This document shows, piece by piece, positions 1 through 6,439 of a stretch of DNA of 34,692 nt. A model generated the notes under the pieces. That model was not told the DNA's origin. It searched no databases and saw nothing but the letters and a program-made list of their open reading frames with translations. Location: assembly GCA_020845975.1 (NCBI GenBank), contig JADLET010000099.1, positions 1 to 34,692 of the forward strand. The letters are read 5' to 3'. Source of the stretch: Gammaproteobacteria bacterium (GTDB lineage Bacteria > Pseudomonadota > Gammaproteobacteria > SZUA-140). The translations under genes were made by a program, and so were the position numbers. Positions within the stretch are counted from its first letter, which is position 1; each line of letters opens with the position of its first letter.

Positions 1-215
1 CAGTGAGTTTTGCGGCCATGTGTAGCACTAGGTTCGAAGTTCACCCAGAAATGTGTAGCAAATGACTTTGCTACACACGAGTACTACACATTATGCTACA
101 CATATCGCTCCGGATTCAATTGGACGAAGGTGAACCTTAATGGAGAAAATATCTTTAAATTACAGATGAATGGAGACTCAGGCTGGACGATAGCGGACCT
201 AGATGGACGCTGGAA
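1..215. other. AT-richer repeat-bearing region next to tRNA-Gln
   Basis: This stretch is visibly less GC-rich than the rest of the window and holds no convincing gene. A 77-residue open frame on the plus strand (10-243) runs into the tRNA and resembles nothing I know. The 9-mer TGTGTAGCA occurs at 19-27 and 52-60; its complement TGCTACACA occurs at 69-77 and 94-102, and a one-base variant (TACTACACA) lies at 82-90. Clustered short repeats beside the 3' end of a tRNA gene resemble integrase arm-type sites or the edge of an integrated element. No integrase is visible inside the window, so this reading is an inference. Confidence 0.4.
52..77. repeat. Perfect 11-bp inverted repeat with 4-base spacer
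   Basis: TGTGTAGCAAA (52-62) and TTTGCTACACA (67-77) are perfect reverse complements around TGAC. Further copies of the 9-base core lie at 19-27 (direct) and 94-102 (inverted), with a one-base variant at 82-90. The symmetry suggests a dimeric protein-binding site rather than a terminator, because no T-tract follows on either strand. Confidence 0.6.
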
Positions 216-289
216 TGGCTGGGGGACTAGGATTCGAACCTAGATTAGCGGAGTCAGAGTCCGCTGTCCTGCCGTTGGACGATCCCCCA
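216..289 (-). tRNA. tRNA-Gln (anticodon CTG)
   Basis: Read on the minus strand, the acceptor stem TGGGGGA (283-289) pairs with TCCCCCA (220-226). A G discriminator follows, and then an encoded CCA (216-218). The anticodon stem GCGGA/TCCGC encloses the loop CTCTGAC, giving anticodon CTG, which reads the Gln codon CAG. The T-arm contains the standard GGTTCGAATC core. The total is 74 nt including CCA. The gene lies downstream of rpsI on the same strand with about 120 bases between them. I see no clear dedicated promoter or terminator for it. Confidence 0.95.
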
Positions 290-326
290 GAAGTGCGGAA
301 AGGACTGGATCAACAACGCATCGCTC

Positions 327-343
327 GCCGCAACAATTGCGGC
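327..343. repeat. Small hairpin downstream of rpsI
   Basis: GCCGCAA (327-333) and TTGCGGC (337-343) form a 7-bp stem with a 3-base loop between rpsI and the tRNA gene. There is no T-tract. A further GC-rich pairing, GGCGG/CCGCC, lies at 353-370, so the rpsI 3' region is highly structured. Confidence 0.4.
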
Positions 344-370
344 GGTTTCCCAGGCGGCTTCCCTGCCGCC

Positions 371-398
371 CGCGGGACGACGGACACGTCGTCCCGCG
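371..398 (-). terminator. Strong GC hairpin just after rpsI (terminator-like, no T-tract)
   Basis: A perfect 12-bp stem (371-382 with 387-398) closes a 4-base loop and begins 10 bases past the rpsI stop codon. Its position fits the end of the rplM-rpsI transcript. The missing U-run means it may act as a 3' stabilising structure or a Rho-assisted end rather than a classical intrinsic terminator. Confidence 0.45.
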
Positions 399-408
399 CC
401 GGGAACAT

Positions 409-804
409 TTAGCGCTTCGAGTACTGCGGACGCTTGCGCGCCTTGTGCAGGCCGACCTTCTTGCGCTCGACGATACGCGCATCGCGGGTCAGGAAGCCAC
501 CCTGGCGCAGCGCCTTCTTCTGCGTCTCGTCGAAGGCGAGGATCGCACGGGCGATGGCATGACGGATCGCGCCGGCCTGACCGGTGGTGCCGCCGCCGCG
601 CACGGTGATGTTGACGTCGACACCGCTGATAAGGCCGGTGACCTCGAGCGGCTGGCGCACGACCATGCGCGCCGTTTCACGTCCAAAGTACTTGTCCAGG
701 GCCCGATCGTTCACGACGATGGCGCCGGTGCCGCGCGTCAGGAATGCGCGCGCCGAGGAACTCTTGCGACGACCGGTGGTGCAGATGGATTGCGTTGCTC
801 TCAT
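409..804 (-). CDS. rpsI: 30S ribosomal protein S9
   Basis: Component of the head of the small ribosomal subunit, whose C-terminal tail reaches toward the P-site tRNA. The 131-residue product matches the usual length. It has the family signatures [13 protein letters not shown] near the N terminus, [19 protein letters not shown]-like text in the middle, and the basic C-terminal end KRPQYSKR. The start ATG at 802-804 lies 18 bases after the rplM stop, with a modest CAGG ribosome-binding site. It forms the conserved rplM-rpsI operon with the upstream gene. In P. aeruginosa and relatives rpsI is followed by petABC; here it is followed by hairpins and tRNA-Gln. Confidence 0.98.
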   Translation of the reverse strand: MRATQSICTTGRRKSSSARAFLTRGTGAIVVNDRALDKYFGRETARMVVRQPLEVTGLISGVDVNITVRGGGTTGQAGAIRHAIARAILAFDETQKKALRQGGFLTRDARIVERKKVGLHKARKRPQYSKR

Positions 805-822
805 TGGGTTGACCTGCCTGGG

Positions 823-1251
823 TTAGATCTCAAGGGGCTTTGGCTGCTGTGCCGCGTGCAGATGGGCATTGCCCGCGTACACATGCAGCTTGCGGAACAT
901 GGCGCGACCGAGCGGATTCTTCGGCATCATGCCCCTGACGGCGATCTCGATCACCCGCTCCGGGTGCTTGGTCATCATTTCTTCGAAGGTGGCGGACTTT
1001 ATGTTGCCGACGTAGCCGGTGTGATGGTGATACACCTTGTCCTTCGCCTTGTTGCCCGTCATGTGGACCTTGGAGGCATTGACCACCACGATGTAGTCAC
1101 CGGTATCCACGTGCGGGGTGTACTCCGCCTTGTGCTTGCCACGCAAGCGGTTGGCGATTTCGGTAGCGAGCCGTCCCAGGGTCTTGCCGGCGGCGTCAAT
1201 GACGTACCAGTCCCGTTTCACGGTCTCGTTCTTTGCGTTAAAGGTTTTCAT
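823..1251 (-). CDS. rplM: 50S ribosomal protein L13
   Basis: Early-assembly protein of the large subunit. The 142-residue product begins [20 protein letters not shown], which aligns residue for residue with the E. coli L13 start, and ends [10 protein letters not shown]. An in-frame upstream ATG at 1287 would add 12 residues with no family counterpart, so I chose the ATG at 1249-1251, which is preceded by a GAGG site. First gene of the rplM-rpsI operon. Confidence 0.98.
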   Translation of the reverse strand: MKTFNAKNETVKRDWYVIDAAGKTLGRLATEIANRLRGKHKAEYTPHVDTGDYIVVVNASKVHMTGNKAKDKVYHHHTGYVGNIKSATFEEMMTKHPERVIEIAVRGMMPKNPLGRAMFRKLHVYAGNAHLHAAQQPKPLEI

Positions 1252-1326
1252 ATCCCAGAACCTCGGTTCGCGAAAAAATGCGGGCACAGCCTGTCGCCGG
1301 CTTATGTCCCGCCGTAAAAAGCGAGG

Positions 1327-1355
1327 ATTCTACCGAATTACTGCCCCCCCGGCAA
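1327..1355 (-). promoter_or_regulatory. Candidate sigma70 promoter for rplM-rpsI
   Basis: Reading the minus strand, a -10 box TAGAAT (1327-1332) lies 17 bases from a -35-like TTGCCG (1350-1355). It is about 75 bases upstream of the rplM start, in the non-coding gap before the ribosomal operon. The motif was found by eye only. Confidence 0.5.
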
Positions 1356-1419
1356 GCAAGGCCGCTCGAATCCATTCCGGGCGGGCGCTCCGCCCCGGGA
1401 ATGGGCCCTGGAGAGGCGT

Positions 1420-1725
1420 TCAGATCCTGAGCCGCTCGACCACCCGACCGTTCAGCAGGTGTTCCTCAATGATCTCGTCCAGATCCCGCTCGTCGCGGTA
1501 GGTGTACCAGATACCCTCCGGATACACCACGAGGGTGGGGCCCTGGGCACAGCGCCCCAGACAACCGGCGCTGTTGACGCGAACTCCGCCGGGAATGGCG
1601 AGCCGGAGGGCCTTGACCCGGTCCTTGGCGTAGTCGCGCAGCTCCTGCGCTTTGTGGTCACCGCAGGCGGGACGGCCGTCGTCCCGGAGGTTGGTGCAGA
1701 AAAACAGATGGCGCTGGTAGAACAT
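1420..1725 (-). CDS. Thioredoxin-like [2Fe-2S] ferredoxin domain protein
   Basis: Small 101-residue electron-transfer protein of the thioredoxin-fold [2Fe-2S] type, the same fold as NuoE. Four cysteines, C10, C21, C55 and C59 (the last two in NSAGCLGRC), are spaced as in that family, and they are the expected cluster ligands. The C terminus is acidic and helical. The ATG at 1723-1725 is the natural start because the conserved FxCTN segment begins eight residues later. A much longer in-frame extension upstream lies opposite glcF and is spurious. It is transcribed divergently from glcF across a 126-base gap. Its redox partner is unknown. Confidence 0.85.
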   Translation of the reverse strand: MFYQRHLFFCTNLRDDGRPACGDHKAQELRDYAKDRVKALRLAIPGGVRVNSAGCLGRCAQGPTLVVYPEGIWYTYRDERDLDEIIEEHLLNGRVVERLRI

Positions 1726-1851
1726 AGGCACAAGATACAAGATCGGGGAGGAAAGGGGAAAGGGTGAACCACCGCACCCTTCCCTCACCCGCGTTTTCTC
1801 TTTACTCTCCTTCTCTTTGGTTTCAGGGTTTTTCAGGATTCGGCCAGCGAA
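1726..1851. promoter_or_regulatory. Divergent intergenic region between ferredoxin-like gene and glcF
   Basis: This gap must contain the start signals for both flanking genes. It holds a 7-bp inverted repeat, AAGGGTG/CACCCTT (about 1758-1781), and a long pyrimidine-rich tract (about 1794-1835). I could not find a convincing -35/-10 pair on either strand. Confidence 0.3.
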
Positions 1852-3117
1852 ATGTCCGTAGACCTCCGTACACGTATCAAGCGAGAAGCGGACCAGTGCG
1901 TCAAGTGCGGCTTGTGCCTTCCGCATTGCCCCACCTATGCCAAGACATTGGACGAGGGGGACTCTCCGCGCGGACGCATCGCCCTGATCCAGGCGCTCGT
2001 CGAGGAACGCCTGCCCGCCTCTGACCGGCTGGCCTACCATCTCGATCGCTGCCTGGCCTGCCGCGCCTGCGAACGGGCCTGCCCTTCCGGCGTGCATTAT
2101 GGCCCCCTGATCGATTCCGCCCGCGCACTGCTCGAACAGAAGCGACCTTCCCGGCGGGCCGGGTCGTGGCTGCACGCCGGACTGCTGGCCTGGACGACGG
2201 GTGGCCCCGGCCGCCTGCGCGCCGCGATCCGGCTCTTGCGCCTCTACCGCGCCAGCGGACTGCGCCGGGTGATTCGCGGCAGCGGCCTGTTCCCCCGTCT
2301 CGCCCGGATGGAGACCCTGTTCCCCGACCCGCCCTCCGCGCCGGCCGGAAGGAATGAGTACCACCCCCCCGTCGGCGAGGCACGCGGTCAGGTCGCCCTG
2401 TTCACCGGCTGCGTGACGGACCTCGCGGATCCGGCCGTTCTGGACGCCTCGATCCGCCTGCTGAGACTCGCCGGCTACGGAGTCCATCTGCCACCGGGGC
2501 AGGGCTGCTGCGGCGCGCTGCATCTGCACGCAGGGGATCTTGACCGGGCACAGACGCTGGCACGGCGCAACCTGTCTGCCTTCAACGCGCTGACGGTAGA
2601 CGCGGTGTTGTATACCGCCAGCGGGTGCGGCGCCACCCTGCGGGAATACGCCGCCGGGCCGGGACGCGACAAGAGTGCTCCTGGCCCATTCAGCGCCCCG
2701 GTAATGGATGTCACGCAATTCCTGGCCGCCATTGAATGGCCCGCGCACCTCGCGCCCGCGCCGCTCGAACAGCGTGCCGCGATCCAGGACCCCTGCCTCC
2801 AGCGCAATGTGCTGCGTGACACGACGCCTCCCTACCGCCTGCTGGCACGGATCCCTGCGCTGGAGACCGTCGCCCTGCCGGGTAACGAACGCTGCTGTGG
2901 CGCGGCCGGCGCCTACATGCTGGAACAGCCGGAGATGGCGGACGCCCTGCGCGCCGACAAGCTGGAGGCCTTGCGTGAATGCGGCGCGGAACTGCTGGTG
3001 ACCTCGAACATCGGCTGCGCCATTCATCTGGCTGCTGGCCTGCGCGCGGCGGGATCCGCGGTGGAAGTGGTGCATCCCGTGGTGCTGCTGGAACGTCAGA
3101 TCGCGGATCGACTGTAA
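1852..3117 (+). CDS. glcF: GlcF-family (Fe-S)-binding oxidoreductase subunit
   Basis: Iron-sulfur subunit of a membrane-associated 2-hydroxyacid (glycolate/lactate-type) dehydrogenase, passing electrons from a flavoprotein to the quinone pool. The 421-residue product has two ferredoxin-type [4Fe-4S] motifs (C16/C19/C22/C26 and C67/C70/C73/C77). Two cysteine-rich CCG domains follow: GQGCCGALH and ERCCGAAGAYM, the latter with a downstream NIGCAIHL. The length is close to E. coli GlcF. No glcD or glcE flavoprotein lies in the window, so the substrate cannot be assigned from context. The ribosome-binding site is weak. The gene converges on coq7 with a 42-base gap. Confidence 0.85.
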   Translation: MSVDLRTRIKREADQCVKCGLCLPHCPTYAKTLDEGDSPRGRIALIQALVEERLPASDRLAYHLDRCLACRACERACPSGVHYGPLIDSARALLEQKRPSRRAGSWLHAGLLAWTTGGPGRLRAAIRLLRLYRASGLRRVIRGSGLFPRLARMETLFPDPPSAPAGRNEYHPPVGEARGQVALFTGCVTDLADPAVLDASIRLLRLAGYGVHLPPGQGCCGALHLHAGDLDRAQTLARRNLSAFNALTVDAVLYTASGCGATLREYAAGPGRDKSAPGPFSAPVMDVTQFLAAIEWPAHLAPAPLEQRAAIQDPCLQRNVLRDTTPPYRLLARIPALETVALPGNERCCGAAGAYMLEQPEMADALRADKLEALRECGAELLVTSNIGCAIHLAAGLRAAGSAVEVVHPVVLLERQIADRL

Positions 3118-3159
3118 CGGGGTCCGCGGTTGTGGGGTCCGGTGAAACCCGGCGCGGGC

Positions 3160-3807
3160 TTATACCCAGTAGGCAGTCTTGGTCATGACCTTCGAGGTAA
3201 ACGCCATCAGACCCCGCACCGGCGCAGGCAAGGGGGCGCCGCCGGCATTGAGCGCCGTGGTCGCGTGGCCTGCCTCGTCGATCTTCATCTGCTCGAGAAT
3301 GGCGCGGCTCTTGCCGTCGTGCGGTGACAGCCGCTGGAGATGACCTTCGAGGTGGCGCACCACCTGGCGCTCCGTCTCGACAATGAACCCCAGACTCCAT
3401 TTATCGCCGACCCGGCCGGCCAGCGCCCCGATCGCAAGCGATCCGGCGTACCAGAAAGGATTCAGCACGCTGGTGCGGCCGCCCAGCTCGCGGGCTCGGC
3501 GCGCGCACCACTCGAGGTGGTCATTCTCCTCCAGCGCCGCCTGTTCCATCTTGGCGCGCACCTGCGGCAGACGCGCGGTCAGCGCCTGCCCCTGATAGAG
3601 CGCCTGCGCGGAGACCTCGCCGGCATGATTGATGCGCATCAGCCGCGCGGCCTCGTCCCTTTCCCGTTCACTGAGGTCGGCTTCGGCGCAGCTGTCAGCC
3701 GGATCCGGCCGCCCCGAGGTCTCCGGGCGACCGAACACGGTGCGCAGTCCGCGGTCGACATTGATGAGCAAGCGATCAAGCGGTGAATACTGTCGCGAGT
3801 CCATCAT
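3160..3807 (-). CDS. coq7: 2-octaprenyl-3-methyl-6-methoxy-1,4-benzoquinol hydroxylase (Coq7)
   Basis: Di-iron monooxygenase that makes the penultimate hydroxylation in ubiquinone biosynthesis. It is the alternative to UbiF and is peripheral on the inner membrane. Carboxylate and histidine ligands are visible in order: E64 in [10 protein letters not shown]94 and H97 in EENDH, E146 and E154 in the [13 protein letters not shown] segment, and E178/H181 in IDEAGHA. The 215 residues match the family size. A GGAGG site lies 5 bases before tandem ATG codons at 3807 and 3804, and either could be used. A longer frame would run into speD and is not supported. It follows speD on the same strand by 40 bases, as in Pseudomonas. 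Confidence 0.93.
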   Translation of the reverse strand: MMDSRQYSPLDRLLINVDRGLRTVFGRPETSGRPDPADSCAEADLSERERDEAARLMRINHAGEVSAQALYQGQALTARLPQVRAKMEQAALEENDHLEWCARRARELGGRTSVLNPFWYAGSLAIGALAGRVGDKWSLGFIVETERQVVRHLEGHLQRLSPHDGKSRAILEQMKIDEAGHATTALNAGGAPLPAPVRGLMAFTSKVMTKTAYWV

Positions 3808-3847
3808 CGGTTCCTCCATCGAGAGCGCGGCAACCGGCGCCCGCCGG

Positions 3848-4654
3848 TCACATCTTGTGGATATTCTGGCCGTAAAAGATTTCCGCCATCTCCTGCTGCA
3901 GCTGGCGCTTGATCTGCCCTTTCTCGACCTCGTCCAGATCCTTCTCGCCGGTGCCGAACAGGTAGGTATCCAATCCAAACTCTTTCAGGATCATCTTGGT
4001 GTGGAAGATGTTTTCCTGGTACACATTGACGTCGATGGTCTGATAGCGATCCAGCGTGTCCTTCGACAGGTAGTTCTGGATCGAGTTGATCCTGTGGTCG
4101 ATGTACAGCTTCTTGCCCTTGACGTCGCGGGTAAAACCGCGCACGCGGTAATCCATGATCACGATGTCAGACTCGAGGCTGTGGATCAGGTAATTGAGCG
4201 CCTTCAGCGGCGAGACACGGCCGCAGGTCGACACGTCGATGTCCACGCGGAAGGTGCTGATGCCATTATCCGGATGGCTCTCGGGATAGGTGTGGACCGT
4301 CAGATGGCTCTTGTCGAGGTGGGCAACCACGGCCTCCGGCAGCGGACCGGGCGCCTCGACGTCCTCGAAGGTCTGCAGTGGAATTACCGACTCCTCGGCG
4401 ATCAGCATGGTCACGCTGGCGCCTTGGGGATCGTAGTCCTGGCGCGCAATGTTGAGGATACTGGCCCCGATGATCTCGGCAACGTCGGTGAGTATCTGCG
4501 TCAACCGTTCGGCGTTATACGCCTCGTCGATATACTCGATGTATTCCCGCCGGTGCCTATCCGTTTTTGCGTAACAGATATCGTAGATGTTGAAGCTCAG
4601 GCTCTTGGTCAGATTGTTGAAGCCGTGCAGCCTCAGTTTCTGGTCTTTCGACAT
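3848..4654 (-). CDS. speD: S-adenosylmethionine decarboxylase proenzyme
   Basis: Makes decarboxylated AdoMet, the aminopropyl donor for spermidine. It is synthesised as a proenzyme that cuts itself into two chains and forms a pyruvoyl cofactor. The cleavage pair is K115-S116 in the [17 protein letters not shown] region, and the catalytic Cys lies in STCG (about C144). The 268 residues closely follow the E. coli-type class 1 SpeD from [15 protein letters not shown] onward. The ATG at 4652-4654 was chosen. A GTG four codons upstream overlaps the GAGGTG ribosome-binding site and is unlikely to be used. No speE lies in the window. Confidence 0.96.
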   Translation of the reverse strand: MSKDQKLRLHGFNNLTKSLSFNIYDICYAKTDRHRREYIEYIDEAYNAERLTQILTDVAEIIGASILNIARQDYDPQGASVTMLIAEESVIPLQTFEDVEAPGPLPEAVVAHLDKSHLTVHTYPESHPDNGISTFRVDIDVSTCGRVSPLKALNYLIHSLESDIVIMDYRVRGFTRDVKGKKLYIDHRINSIQNYLSKDTLDRYQTIDVNVYQENIFHTKMILKEFGLDTYLFGTGEKDLDEVEKGQIKRQLQQEMAEIFYGQNIHKM

Positions 4655-4730
4655 CTCACGTAACACCTCTGGGTCAAGTGGAAAGCGCAGTATGCTACCA
4701 CATTTTGGCGGCGGATTACCCGCAGGGGCC

Positions 4731-5159
4731 TCAGGCCGTCCGGATGACGATCGGCGGGTGATGGATCATCTGAACAACGTTGCCATCAGGGTCCGCGCAG
4801 TAGAAGCTGCGCGCGCCATCCCGATGTGTGCGCGGTGGCGCCTTGATCGCCACCCCATGCTGGCGCAGGAACTCATGCCATTCGTCCACCTGCTCCGGCG
4901 TCCTGATGATAAACCCTATGTGATCAAGGCGTTGTGATTTTGACGGGGCAAAATCCGCGGTGGCGCGGTGCAATGCCAGATTATCCACCCCGGAGGTGAG
5001 GTAAACATTGTCGGGATCCGGACGCCATTCGACGCTCATGCCGAGCAGCTCGACATAAAACCGCTCGACCGCGGCCAGATCCCGCACGTAGAGCGCCACA
5101 TGGCGCAGACCCGCCGTCGGCGCGGGGCGTGGCGGCGCGGAGACAGCGGGCTCAGTCAC
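4731..5159 (-). CDS. VOC-superfamily (glyoxalase/bleomycin-resistance-type) protein
   Basis: Single-module vicinal-oxygen-chelate protein of 142 residues, with the paired beta-alpha-beta-beta-beta layout: [18 protein letters not shown] (residues 18-35) and [10 protein letters not shown] (about 78-87), ending in the family signature [10 protein letters not shown] (about 122-131). H20 and H80 are probable metal ligands. The usual terminal Glu ligand position appears to be Gln in GNVVQ, so glyoxalase I activity is doubtful and the substrate is unknown. I chose the GTG at 5157-5159, which overlaps the last codons of the OsmC gene by 8 bases and suggests translational coupling. An upstream ATG at 5201 would overlap by 50 bases. 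Confidence 0.8.
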   Translation of the reverse strand: MTEPAVSAPPRPAPTAGLRHVALYVRDLAAVERFYVELLGMSVEWRPDPDNVYLTSGVDNLALHRATADFAPSKSQRLDHIGFIIRTPEQVDEWHEFLRQHGVAIKAPPRTHRDGARSFYCADPDGNVVQMIHHPPIVIRTA

Positions 5160-5574
5160 CTTCGACAATCCTGTAGTCGTGGCTGATCTCGACCCCGGCA
5201 CGCTTCAGCATGATCGAGGCCGAGCAGTACTTCTCGGCGGAGAGATCGACCGCGCGCTTGACGGCGGCTTCGCTCAGCCCCTTGCCGGTGACGATGAAGC
5301 GGATATGGATCCGGGTGAACACCTTGGGGGCCTCATTCGCCCGTTCCGCGTCGATCTCGACCTCACAGTCCCGGATCGGCTGGCGGGACTTCTTAAGGAT
5401 GTCGACCACATCATAGGCGGTGCACCCGCCCGTCCCCAGCAGCACCATTTCCATGGGGCGCAGGCCGAGGTTACGCCCGCCGCCGTCCACCGGGCCGTCC
5501 ATCACCACGGCATGCCCGCTGTCGCTGCTGCCGACGAACTGCGCCTGTTCGGTCCACTTGATCCTGGCCTTCAT
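5152..5574 (-). CDS. OsmC-family protein (YhfA type)
   Basis: Small OsmC/Ohr-superfamily protein of 140 residues. The two conserved cysteines are present, C51 in GTGGCTAYD and C117 in EKYCSAS. Their spacing fits the YhfA-like OsmC group rather than true Ohr. The family is linked to thiol-dependent peroxide reduction, but the YhfA branch has no firm physiological role. It is divergent from the CRP/Vfr gene and is followed by the overlapping VOC gene. In P. aeruginosa an OsmC-like gene occupies the same place between vfr and speD. Confidence 0.88.
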   Translation of the reverse strand: MKARIKWTEQAQFVGSSDSGHAVVMDGPVDGGGRNLGLRPMEMVLLGTGGCTAYDVVDILKKSRQPIRDCEVEIDAERANEAPKVFTRIHIRFIVTGKGLSEAAVKRAVDLSAEKYCSASIMLKRAGVEISHDYRIVEGD

Positions 5575-5601
5575 TAAACTTCTGCCCGCCTCGACCGATA
5601 A

Positions 5602-5607
5602 ATCATA
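5602..5607 (-). promoter_or_regulatory. Possible -10 element for the osmC-like gene
   Basis: On the minus strand TATGAT occurs about 28 bases before the osmC-like start, in the 98-base gap shared with the divergent regulator gene. No good -35 hexamer sits at the expected distance, so this is tentative. Confidence 0.25.
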
Positions 5608-5672
5608 CGAAATAATAAGTTGACCACCTCAGCCCTCCGGCTTCATCCGGGCTGGGCATGCGAGGACTGATC

Positions 5673-6311
5673 ATGACGCAATTGCGAAGAAAAATCACCA
5701 GTTCCACGGTCGAGCGCTTTCTCGCCCACTGTCATCGCCGACGCTATCCCGCCAAGGGCGTGATCATCTATGCCAGCGACACGCCGGACGCCTTATATTA
5801 CATCATTGAGGGTTCGGTCACGGTGCTGCACGAGGACGACGACGGCCACGAGATCGTGCTGGCGTACCTGAACGCGGGAGATTTCTTCGGCGAAATGGGG
5901 CTGTTCGACAAGGACAACCCCAAGCGCAGCGCCTGGGTGCGCGCCCGGACCCAGTGCGAGCTGGCCGAGATCAACTATGAGAAATTCCGCCAGCTGAGCG
6001 CCCAGAATCCCGATATCCTGTTTGAACTGTCAAGCCAGATGGCCATGCGCCTGCGCCGCACCAGCAGCATGGTCGGACGCCTCGCCTTCATGGACGTCGC
6101 CGGGCGCGTGGCCCGGACGCTGCTGGAGCTGTGCCAGCAGCCGGACGCCATCACCCATCCCGACGGCATGCAGATCCGCATCACGCGCCAGGAACTGGGC
6201 CGCATCGTCGGCTGCTCGCGCGAAATGGTCGGCCGTGTGCTGAAAAACCTCGAACAGCAGAATCTGATCACCGCGAAGGGCAAGACCATCGTGGTGTTCG
6301 GGACGCGGTAA
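5673..6311 (+). CDS. vfr: cAMP-receptor-type transcription regulator (CRP/Vfr)
   Basis: Global transcription factor of the CRP-FNR superfamily, very close to Pseudomonas Vfr. The cyclic-nucleotide domain spans residues 15-130, with the cAMP contacts GEMGLF (73-78) and R85/S86 in RSAWVRAR, and a TS pair at the start of the C-helix. The DNA-binding helix-turn-helix is at about 170-191 ([22 protein letters not shown] region). The 212 residues match Vfr length, and the protein ends VVFGTR as Vfr does. I chose the ATG at 5673 because GAGG lies 7 bases upstream; an ATG at 5658 lacks this. The intact cAMP pocket suggests it responds to cAMP. A strong terminator follows. Confidence 0.93.
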   Translation: MTQLRRKITSSTVERFLAHCHRRRYPAKGVIIYASDTPDALYYIIEGSVTVLHEDDDGHEIVLAYLNAGDFFGEMGLFDKDNPKRSAWVRARTQCELAEINYEKFRQLSAQNPDILFELSSQMAMRLRRTSSMVGRLAFMDVAGRVARTLLELCQQPDAITHPDGMQIRITRQELGRIVGCSREMVGRVLKNLEQQNLITAKGKTIVVFGTR

Positions 6312-6317
6312 TAAAAC

Positions 6318-6345
6318 AGGACTGAGGACTGAGCGCTCAGGACTG
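6318..6345. repeat. Heptanucleotide repeat array (AGGACTN)
   Basis: Units AGGACTG (6318-6324), AGGACTG (6325-6331), a degenerate AGCGCTC (6332-6338) and AGGACTG (6339-6345) follow one another in register, starting 7 bases after the CRP/Vfr stop. The same unit recurs at the trpD-trpC junction, so this looks like a dispersed intergenic repeat family. A short palindrome, CTGAGCGCTCAG, is embedded in it. Confidence 0.75.
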
Positions 6346-6370
6346 GGTAAAACACCAAAGACAAACAATA

Positions 6371-6413
6371 AAAAACAGAGACGGGACAGATTTGAAATCT
6401 GTCCCGTTTTTTT
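6371..6413. terminator. Bidirectional intrinsic terminator after crp/vfr
   Basis: Stem ACGGGACAGATTT (6381-6393) pairs perfectly with 6395-6407. It is followed on the plus strand by a run of seven T (6407-6413) and on the minus strand by CTCTG and then a T-run (complement of 6371-6375). It should end transcription of the regulator gene from the left and of the TraF-like genes from the right. Confidence 0.85.
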
Positions 6414-6415
6414 AT

Positions 6416-6439
6416 GGGGGCGGACTGAAGTCCGTCCCC
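6416..6439. repeat. Second hairpin touching the stop codon of the first TraF-like gene
   Basis: The left arm at 6416-6425 and right arm at 6430-6439 form a 10-bp stem with one mismatch and the loop TGAA. The right arm touches the stop codon of the TraF-like gene (6439-6441). A diverged copy of this hairpin and of the adjacent terminator lies downstream of the second TraF-like gene. Confidence 0.65.

Noticed and set aside
10-243. 77-residue open frame at the left edge as a possible gene
   Set aside because: It reads through repeats and into the tRNA-Gln gene, and shows no recognisable domain or ribosome-binding site.
337-1317. 326-residue plus-strand open frame opposite rpsI and rplM
   Set aside because: Antisense to two ribosomal protein genes; no conserved residues.
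1726-3075. Long minus-strand extension of the ferredoxin-like gene, giving a 551-residue frame
   Set aside because: It runs opposite glcF, is low-complexity (Gln/Gly/Arg/Ala), and lacks any family feature. The real gene starts at 1725 where the [2Fe-2S] domain begins.
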